From contig NC_034009.1 of NCBI RefSeq assembly GCF_000346465.2, positions 14,954,590-15,018,589 on the forward strand: a DNA stretch of 64,000 bases. The letters are read 5' to 3'. This document shows, one piece after another, positions 56,359 to 64,000 of this stretch. The notes under the pieces are model-generated. The model saw nothing but the letters and a program-made list of their open reading frames with translations, did no database searches and had not been told where the DNA came from. The translations under genes and the position numbers were made by a program. Each line of letters begins with the position of its first letter. The stretch's first letter is position 1. This DNA comes from Prunus persica. Its lineage: Eukaryota; Streptophyta; Magnoliopsida; Rosales; Rosaceae.

Positions 56359-59010
56359 CTTCCCATTTTGATCATTAACTGCATTAAGAGCTTAGAACTG
56401 AAGAGACATTACAGAATCAAAATACCCTTTTGTTAAATGTAAATGCACTTAATATTTTGAGTTGATTTAATTTCTCTGGAAGAAACTTGGATTTTTGTTG
56501 TACTCTTGTCTAACCCAAGTTAACTTTAACTGTTTTGTTTCAAGTTACTTTCATTGTCAAAAACTTTCATTATAAGGAATGAATGAATGAATGAATTATA
56601 TATACTTTTCATAAAAATTCCTGAAATATTCAGTTCAAAATCAATGATCACTATACACAATTTCACCTAACAGTAAGCGACCAAAATCGATTGTTTTGGT
56701 CCCAGAAATTAACATGTGGAAGTCTCTCATGGTTTTGAAGTTATCTTCAATAACCACATGTTTCTCCATCTCTTCGAGGGCAAGGCGAGCAGCTTCTCTA
56801 TCCCTCTGCCGCTGCTTTTTGATGAACTCATTGGCTCTCATAATTTCTGCTTCTGCATCTCCAAGCCTCTCGTTCTTGGTTTCGGTGGTAATTGTTGTAG
56901 TGTAGAGAGCACTGTTATGTTCTGCCTTAAGGATTGTGTTGGCAAACCGAGTCTTCAACATTGCAACCCTAGCAGCCCTTCTCGGAGACAGATTGTGATT
57001 GATCTCTTGATTCGATGCAGAGGTGGCTATGACAGGAGAGGCACGACAGAGATGATGGCGTAGAACTGTGACTGGTGTTTCACAGCAACTTTGGGATTGG
57101 GATGAAGAAACCTCACAAGAAGTTGATGGGGTACAGGGAAGTTCCTTGTTCAAACCCAAAGCACCTTCAAATTTCCTCTTCACACCCAACCCATAATCCA
57201 CTTTATTTTTCTTGGAAGCCAAGCCACCGTCCACTTTCTTCTTCAAACCACCTTCAAGTTTCTTCTTCAAGCCCAATTTACCACCATAACCGCTAAGACC
57301 ATGTTTATTGAAACCAACATCTACGTCAATATCGGCCATCTTAGGTACGATCGTCTCCCTCTTTACCCTCTTGCTTTCTTGACCCACAAACCACGTTTCA
57401 ATGTCGGAATCGAAGTCGGAAAGCGGTGGAATTGGGTTTTTCAGAGGGCCGCTGACAACTTTCCTTGAAGAAGAGAAAGTTGAGGAAGACGAGAACGGGT
57501 TAGTCTTAGCATGACCAATCATTACATTCACAGAAGTCTTCGTTTTCAATGGTTTGCACGGTTGATTTGAGAGAATGCTCTCAACCCAGGCTTTGGTGGT
57601 ACGAGAGAAACGCATGTTGAATTTGGATGAGATAGAAGAAAGTGAGCAAGTAAGGAATTAAGGGAGATAGACAGAGAAATATAGAACCCTAACCCTAAAC
57701 GCCTATAGAGAGTGAATTGATGGAGAGAGTGAATGCAAGCCAAGTGAAGTGAGTTGATGAGAAATGAAAACTCAAATGAGTCTTTAAGACATAGGGAGAG
57801 TTAATCCTTAGTTGATTAGGAAACCCAAATGTATATAATAAATTTTTGCGTATAACCTAACCCAAGCAACTGAAAAAACTAAAACCCCAGCTGTCCTAAA
57901 CTCATTACCACCGCCTCTCTCTTCTCCTCTTTTAAGTCTTTTTCAGATAATTTTTTTTTTCTTTCTTTTTTTTGGGTCAAAGTCAAATATGTTTGACAAA
58001 GTTTTTCGTATAAAAAAATTTCATTTGTTTCCCTTATCTACATTTTTTTATAAAGATAATCTTACATATATATTTTTTTTTTTTTTAAAACACTCAAAAT
58101 ACCATAAAATGCCCTTTGTTGATATAAAAATTAAAAAATAAAATTATTAATAAAATGAGGATAATATGGTAATTTTTTTTCATATTAAAAATAAAATAAA
58201 ATAATGAATCCTATTTTTATGAAACACAACTACCCATTTTATCTTTTTTATTTATAAAATTAAAAAATTAAAAAAAAAATAAGAAAGAGTGTGTGCCAAG
58301 AGTCTAGTAAAAATTGTGGATGAACATTTTTGAAAGATATTCATTTACTTGGTTGGGCACACACAATATGTTTATTACATGCTTAATTCATAAACAGATT
58401 ATCATAATAATAGCTGCAAATAAAAATATTTAATATGATTGCCTTTCAAATTAGGCACAAATCCTAAGAATTGGTTCATGAAGCGAATGAACATAATTTA
58501 TGCCATAGTCCATCTTTCTACTATTTTCTATCTATTTTTGTCTTCTTTTATTTTTCTGATTTTCTCTCATATTTTCTCTCATGGTCAATGGTCCATGGTG
58601 GAACGACCTAGTCAGCCCTAACTACTTGGGGACCAGGGATGTCCTTGCCTAGAAATTAATGTAAAGGTCAAGTCTGCCCTTGATCACATTAATTATGTTA
58701 ATTAAGTATTCATTTAATTAGCTAATTAATGAGGCCTAAAATAAAGTTTATCTCCACAAATCAAAGAATAATGGAATCATTCAATTTCCATGATTTCATC
58801 TATCTCCTTGGATAAAGGGATAATTCTTTGAATGATTTGGCTACAAGATAATTCCCCCATCCATAGCCAAGGATAATCATTCCCCTATCATCATCAGAAA
58901 TGTTGGATAAGATGTTTCTATTAAATTAAGATGTTTCTAGGAGTTTCCATTTAATTTGGTGGGATTTGAAATACGTCATGAGCCATATATGGAATTGTTT
59001 TTTTTCCCTT
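56359..59010. repeat. GTE-tail gene unit B3
   Basis: A third unit, starting with the same words as the others (CTTCCCATTTTGATCATTAA) and running past the gene and AT-rich spacer to GGAATTG plus T run at 58991-59005. It is clearly more diverged than B1 and B2, with several small indels, so it separated from them earlier. It preserves the empty target site of the Mutator-like element. Confidence 0.85.
56641..57615 (-). CDS. Bromodomain-less GTE-tail protein, copy B3 (divergent)
   Basis: A 324-codon ORF, the most distinct member. It has R at residue 5 instead of G, VPK in place of LTK, an eight-residue insertion (DVGFNKHG region) before LSGYGG, a six-residue deletion (EGGDHG) after the Lys-rich repeat, and IATSAS for KATSAS. 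The conserved tail (REAARLALEEMEKHVVIEDN) is kept. The indels are multiples of three and the frame is open, which suggests that protein-level constraint acted for a time. The telo-box-like motif lies near 57685 and TATATAATAAA near 57833. Confidence 0.72.
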   Translation of the reverse strand: MRFSRTTKAWVESILSNQPCKPLKTKTSVNVMIGHAKTNPFSSSSTFSSSRKVVSGPLKNPIPPLSDFDSDIETWFVGQESKRVKRETIVPKMADIDVDVGFNKHGLSGYGGKLGLKKKLEGGLKKKVDGGLASKKNKVDYGLGVKRKFEGALGLNKELPCTPSTSCEVSSSQSQSCCETPVTVLRHHLCRASPVIATSASNQEINHNLSPRRAARVAMLKTRFANTILKAEHNSALYTTTITTETKNERLGDAEAEIMRANEFIKKQRQRDREAARLALEEMEKHVVIEDNFKTMRDFHMLISGTKTIDFGRLLLGEIVYSDH

Positions 59011-59170
59011 CAACATTGTTCATTTTTATAACTTTGTTCCACCCTAATAACCACAGAGCTTATTAAATGCAGGGTGGTATTACAAGCTAAATAAATCGAC
59101 CAAGTTGAATTAAAGTTTGGTAGATAACTAGTGGTAATTCTCTTCTAATAACAAAAGTAACATAATCTTA
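57850..59170. other. AT-rich spacer of unit B3 and downstream flank
   Basis: No gene. 57850-59005 is the unit spacer; 59006-59170 is the flank also found at 15175-15340. A T-run replaces a short segment near 58073. Confidence 0.6.
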
Positions 59171-59353
59171 CAGTTCCGATCTCTTGGACCACAGGAGTCC
59201 AAGAGATTGTGGTCACCTACCGTAGGATATTAATCCAATGGTTCAAAAAAATTTCTTAAAAGGAGTGCAAGAATGAGTGAACCGTTGAATTTACATATAA
59301 CGGTGAATGACCACGAATCTCTTGGACCCCTGTAGTCCAAGAAATCAGGACTG
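59171..59353. mobile_element. 183-bp MITE with palindromic ends and 10-bp target duplication
   Basis: Inverted ends: CAGTTCCGATCTCTTGGACC at 59171 and, read from the other side, CAGTCCTGATTTCTTGGACT at 59353, about 45 bp alike. It is flanked by perfect CATAATCTTA copies (59161-59170, 59354-59363). The related site near 15318 (AACATAATCTATACTC) lacks it. Each end folds on itself (CTCTTGGAC…GTCCAAGAG). A 9-10 bp duplication suggests a Mutator-type source. Confidence 0.88.
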
Positions 59354-59375
59354 CATAATCTTATACTCATTCATG

Positions 59376-59985
59376 TTTTCATTACGTACGTATGTGTTCT
59401 TTATTTATTTTTTTCGTTCAGTATATGTGAATTATAATAGTTTCGAGTTTTTTATTTATGTGGTTTTTGAGGAAAAAACATCAGACCTATATATTTCACT
59501 TGTCCTAAATATTAGGCGAGTATAAGTTAAGTTATTAAAGTCCAAAAAAGTTCATTTTTTATAAAGTTTGTTACATCCAAGCAATAAAAATACACATTAA
59601 AATAGATACATTTTCAATTATGTTGTCTAACATATTTTCATTTTGATAATATGTGTTCTTTAGTTGCACTTAATATGTTTGTTTTATGATAAAGTTTATT
59701 GGAAATTAGTAAATGGAACTATGAATTAACATGGCTCATATGATTTATGTTTAATTTTATTTTTTAAAGATTATAGAAACTGTAAGTACAAAAAAAAAAA
59801 AAAAAAAAAAGATGAGCAGTAGAGTTTAAGTTAATAACTTTAGATAGCTCACCCATTGAAACATTCCTAGTCCTGCCATTGCTTGTAATTTGTTTCCATT
59901 ATTTCTCCCAAAAAAAAATTCCATTATTTAGCTTCAAAGTTAAAATAATCATAAAAATTAAGTAATAAATGAAAATTGGATTCTT
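59376..59985. mobile_element. ~610-bp insertion of unknown type
   Basis: Absent from the matching place near 15332, where CATTCA is followed directly by ATAAGTG. The insert is bordered by ATTCA on both sides, which would be a 5-bp duplication. It is AT-rich with a 20-base A run (59791-59810) and has no inverted ends or coding capacity that I can see. Confidence 0.5.
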
Positions 59986-60142
59986 ATTCAATAACTGTAA
60001 TACAATAGACTTTCCCAACATTTTGGTCATTGACTAAGTCTATATTAAAAGGCCCATTAAAAAATGCAAAACCATAAACACAAACAGTATATCCTAAAGT
60101 TTTTTTTTTTTTCTTGGGTCAACGATAGAGAAATTTATTAAA

Positions 60143-60492
60143 GAGATATTTAGTGATATACCCATTTCTAGCACTAATATTATAAATAAACCCTACACAA
60201 TTGAATTCCTATAAACAAACCCAAAAAAAACCCAAAAAATGATAGCTGGCCTTATTGAATTTAATATTGATTATTAAATTACTTTGATGCCCTATTGAGT
60301 GTTTTGGGTATTTTTATGAGATTTTGGGGTTGGGCTTGTTTTAAGAAATTGATGGCAGTTTTGTAATTTATAAGAAGTTAAAAGCTTTTTTGTTATGTTG
60401 TAAATGGGCTTTGGGTGTGTTTCTAAAGTCCATTTTATATAGGATATTTTTATAATTTGGGCCCCCATATTGGGTATAATAGTGAATCTCCC
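60143..60492. mobile_element. 350-bp Mutator-like MITE, relative of the Pack-MULE-like element
   Basis: Flanked by perfect 9-bp TTTATTAAA (60134-60142, 60493-60501). The ends are GAGATATTTAGTGATATACCC and, inverted, GGGAGATTCACTATTATACC. It is inserted in the 3' end of a LINE; the matching site at 15424-15435 is empty. Its ends and sub-terminal words (AAACCCAAAAA, GGCAGT.TGTAATTTATA, TTTCTAAAGT) match both ends of the larger element at 11855-15166, so they belong to one family. Confidence 0.92.
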
Positions 60493-61019
60493 TTTATTAA
60501 AAGCGAATAGACCAGTTAACATCCTTGGCTAGGCAATTAAACAGCCATTCAAGGCAAACATTATCAGCTGTGCCTACCACCAAAATGAAAACATGGGCGA
60601 CCACCAAATGTATTAATTCGGTCCTACAATACCCCCAATTGTTTTCTCCAAACCCCATCATCCGTACTCGCATACACCGTATAAAACTGCCAAGTAGAGT
60701 TATGCATGATATCATGAACTCCAATCTCAATAAGGAAATTCGCATACTTAACCTAAACAACATGCTGAGCCGCCTTCTTGAACTTACATAAACCACCAGT
60801 TAGACCCTTAGGTGCCACCATATGCATAAAATTCATCCCCAACTATTTTTGTAACCACCCATAGCGATATGCCTGTTTTTAGTTTCCAGCATCACAACTA
60901 TGTCAAGGGCCTGGAGCCTAACTTGCTCCCTAAGACTTGAAACTGTAAGGGGACCTCCTATGCCCTGACAGTTCCACACGATGATTTTCATGGCGACTGT
61001 GGAGACCCATTAAGGCTGG

Positions 61020-62170
61020 TCTCTACTGCCATATTCAGTTCTTCCTCAAAAGGCAAACACTGTCGTACCTCACCTGGTGTTCTTGACATCTTGGGAAACA
61101 CACCCTGGTCTCCATTGTGATATCTTTGATCATATCTAACACTTTCATTATTTTACTCCCACATGCTATCTAGACCCTTCCTCTTTAACCTACCTTCATC
61201 CCTATATTGTGTGCCAACTATCAAAGCTCACAAATTGAATGGGTCAGAATTTTGGGTTAAGCTCCACTGATTCCCCCTATCAATATCCTCTCTTAACTGA
61301 GGCTCCACAAGTCACCCCTTTCCAGAACCTGCACCTGCTTCTCAACAAAAGCATTTAAATCCAGCCCAAAACCTACGTCCCATTCGTCCGGCCTCTGCTC
61401 TTCCCTACTAATGAATACACGATTCACACCCTATCCAGAGTTGGAAGAATACGTACGTAAGACAAAAGTCTGAGGGTTGTCGCCCACCTGGGGGTCTGCC
61501 CCTCTAATAAAGACCTTATTGTCCCACGCCTGCTCCGTAAGTTGCTTATTCCTTTCCTCCTTTTCCTGCTATCGGCGAATCGAATTCGCCATCTTCGAAG
61601 AATGAGTTCCAGATTTGCATGGTGAAGTAGCCGTGTCCTCCAGCTTAGCCTCTTGACTCCTACCACCCCTCCACGAACCAACTTGATCAGCACGACTACC
61701 TTCTCTGCCACCCCAACAGTCTCCGCCATTATATCTACCCCTAGTAAACTCACCATTCAAATCATTATTAGCACTCATATCATATGCCCGGAACTCTGGC
61801 TATTATGGGATCGTCACACGGAGCCCTTAAGCTTTCGACCTCGTAGATCATCCTCAGCTGCCAAACCAGCAAAGGCCAATAAAGCTTCAGATCACGCACC
61901 ACTACTCTCATACTCCTCATGGCGCTGTTCTAGATAGAGATGGCTTGGATGACCCACACAGCCACATACAAAGCAATATTCTAGAAGAAATTCGTATTTA
62001 AAATCTATCCAACAAGAACCCTCCCCTGGAAACACCACGAAGGTTCCCCGCATCAAAGGCTGTCCCACATCGAATCTAATACGGACCCTCAAAAATCTGC
62101 CTATGCAGTCGCCACTGATAGTCTGGTCTACCTCCAAAATTGTCCTATCAGAGCTCCAATTCATACATAT
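61020..62170 (-). pseudogene. LINE ORF1 (DUF4283/zf-CCHC_4-type) remnant
   Basis: Minus-strand frames 62170-61892 encode RFLRVRIRFDVGQPLMRGTF and WIDFKYEFLLEYCFVCGCVG, the conserved block and zinc knuckle of plant LINE ORF1 proteins that bind element RNA. The knuckle should read C-x2-C-x4-H-x4-C, but the last cysteine position is tyrosine (HPSHLY), which a single G-to-A change would explain. Downstream frames (61778-61424) are shifted and Gly/Arg-rich. Residues before the conserved block are missing. Confidence 0.75.
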
Positions 62171-62697
62171 CCTGAAGTATTCATATATATGAATTATTTT
62201 AACCGATGTGTTCAAAGTAACATAAAGATCAATAAATGTTCGGAAAAAAAAAACATAAAGGATCAAGAGTGATAAGTGATAATTTGGCAAACCTCAAGAA
62301 CTATTTGTAATAAATAAAATAAAATAAAAAAGTGGCCCAGCAAAGATAAGACGTGTGTTTCATTTTATAATTTCAGTAACCAAACATCATATTAAATTTA
62401 AAATTGAAAAACAAAAAGGAAATTAAAAAAATAAAAGAACCCAACTGCGGAGGAGTCCATCGCTGCATAGTGTTGGCAGACAAAACACTACTCAACACTG
62501 CATAGTCTTAACAGACAAAAGAATCAACCGCTCTTTTAAATTTCTCTTGCAATCTATAGGATTCTTTAGATTTTCGAACCCATGATTCTTATCTACCAAA
62601 ACATAACTATTCTTTGCTCTTTCAATTCAGTCCTCCTTCTCCTTCCTTCCCCTCTAATTACTCTTTTTGGCACATCATCATCATCTCTGTAATCTGC

Positions 62698-62701
<4 letters not shown>

Positions 62702-62749
<48 letters not shown>
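62702..62749. repeat. CT microsatellite
   Basis: About 24 uninterrupted CT units. Confidence 0.98.
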
Positions 62750-62753
<4 letters not shown>

Positions 62754-63115
62754 TGTTTCATTCACTCGAGAACTTGCAAACTTTTGCAATATCATTTTAT
62801 TTCTTGAAATTCTTCTACTCTTCAATTCTCAATCTTTGGTCAAACCAATAGCTTAAACTTGTGCATTTTTCTGTTCTCTAATTGTTGTTTCTTTGGGTCA
62901 AGGGTTCTAGGATTGCTGCTGAATTCTCATAATCTTATAGAGCTTTTGCTCTAATTCTTGTTTCATATTGCTGCAATGGCTATAACTGGACCTGGGTGGT
63001 TTTTTTTTATAGTTGTGATTCTTGGTCATTGATTAATTCTTGGCTATAACTGGAATTCGGTATGATAATCATGGTCAACTGAATATGAAGCCATTCTCCA
63101 TAAGGTGATTGATCT

Positions 63116-63152
<37 letters not shown>

Positions 63153-63172
63153 AATGTGTGTGTGTGTGTGTT
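63116..63172. repeat. Compound (CT)n(CA)n-AAATG-(TG)n microsatellite
   Basis: CT units run into about ten CA units, a five-base gap, then about nine TG units. The CA and TG arms are complementary and could form a long hairpin. Confidence 0.95.
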
Positions 63173-64000
63173 TTTCTAATCTAGTCTTCCGGATTTTATT
63201 TCATTACTTTATACTTGTCACCCGTGGACTTCTTGAGGGGGAATGCTTTTGGTTACATTATATACGATTAATTTTACATGTAGAATGAATGCAAAATAAT
63301 TAATTTTGAGAATAATGAATTTTGTAGTCTAACACTCTGTCTTTCCTTAATAGAATCATGTACTCTTTTTTTTTCTTCTATTAGAGTTAATTATTTTCTA
63401 GGTTCTGCATCACACGACTTATAGTTGGTGAAACTTAAATGATATAAACCTGCATTTTAAATTTCATCTGGAAGTGATGCTCCTTGGGCTTGGTTTGTTG
63501 TTTTGTTTATGAACTAGTTCCGGCCCTACTAATTTATGGGGTCTTGCTCTTGGAACTGATAATTGTCAAGAAAAAGATGGGGGGTGAAGTTCAAGTTTAG
63601 CAGTTGCAAATCCAATAATGACTTCAACAAAAAATAATGTGACTTGAACCATTATATACGAAGGTACAGTCTCAGCTTTATATCTTTCTCCCATAATAGG
63701 CTATGTTCACACATGAGTTTTTAACCATTTGAATGCACCTACGAGAATCACTTCATACTTGTAGAGCTTATGCATAAAATTGTCTGAAACAACCGACTTC
63801 AATTTGATATTTCAATTTGAAAAATCATGGTATACAGATTCTTATGTACTAAATACAGATTTTCCTGTGAAAATCTTACTAATACAGATCTAAAGGATTC
63901 ACAAACCACGTATTTTTTCAAGTTTTCCCTTTGAATTTCAACGAAAATCCTTTTGAACTTCTTGTTTATAAGACAATCAATTCAATTAAAGTAGTTCCCA

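Larger units (their letters stand above)
60100..62170 (-). mobile_element. LINE copy B, internally deleted
   Basis: The poly(A) tail appears as a T run at 60100-60112. The 3' end matches 15410-15520, then near 60615 jumps to sequence matching 20510 onward, losing about 5 kb including all of RT. The junction lies at a shared ATGTATTAATTC word. The ORF2 start (minus strand MKIIVWNCQ) is near 60991, with ORF1 upstream to about 62170, where similarity to LINE ORF1 fades. It cannot move by itself. Confidence 0.85.
62250..64000. other. Non-repeat region, possible promoter and 5' leader of a gene to the right
   Basis: No mobile element or convincing coding exon. A pyrimidine-rich leader-like stretch (62590-62700) precedes a CT microsatellite (62702-62749), a pattern common in plant 5' untranslated regions. 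Short frames such as 62614-62856 are microsatellite artefacts. A second microsatellite is at 63118-63172. Transcription and direction are guesses. Confidence 0.3.

Noticed and set aside
62614..62856. 80-codon ORF with a Leu-Ser run
   Set aside because: Produced by the CT microsatellite; no supporting motif.

Overview
The window looks like a transposon-rich stretch of a eudicot nuclear genome. The grounds are Ty3/gypsy Tat and Tekay elements, Ty1/copia, a plant LINE, a Cassandra TRIM carrying 5S-rRNA sequence, Mutator-like elements, spliceosomal introns and long CT microsatellites. A woody rosid such as a Rosaceae species fits, but that is an inference. No prokaryotic or organellar signal was seen.

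Layout. 1-7340 is the 5' LTR, gag, pol and antisense extra ORF of a Tat-lineage retrotransposon on the minus strand; its 3' LTR lies beyond the left edge. 7341-13335 is a tandem pair of ~2.7 kb gene units plus the start of a Mutator-like element that captured host gene fragments, with a 361-N gap inside. This block is almost identical to 49440-56346. The captured-gene element runs on to 15166. 15405-21322 is a decayed minus-strand LINE, split by a small LTR element (16374-18366) whose two LTRs are identical. 21376-41532 is a decayed Tekay-type chromovirus. It contains a gag-only LTR element (24149-33834), which itself holds a Cassandra TRIM (24375-24995) and a solo LTR (29449-31991). A second solo LTR (33947-36918) also sits in the chromovirus. 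41921-46840 is a young copia element. 47303-49060 is a broken ARM-type gene resembling the meiotic gene PRD1. 49440-59010 holds three more gene units. 59171-62170 has two small Mutator-type elements and an internally deleted copy of the same LINE. 62250-64000 has microsatellites and no recognised coding exon, possibly the promoter and 5' leader of a gene to the right.

The only apparently intact host-type genes are five minus-strand ORFs of 324-325 codons (7663, 10342, 49762, 52391, 56641). Their C-terminal third resembles the tail of plant GTE bromodomain proteins, but no bromodomain is present.

The strongest unexplained signals are: (1) this family of bromodomain-less GTE-tail genes with divergent upstream regions; (2) arrays of stem-loops in two Tekay LTRs in which the loop is conserved and the stems change together; (3) a Mutator-like element carrying intron-containing pieces of two different genes; (4) a gag-only element with an in-frame 99-bp repeat array; and (5) the near-identical duplicated block, which is either a recent segmental duplication or an assembly artefact.
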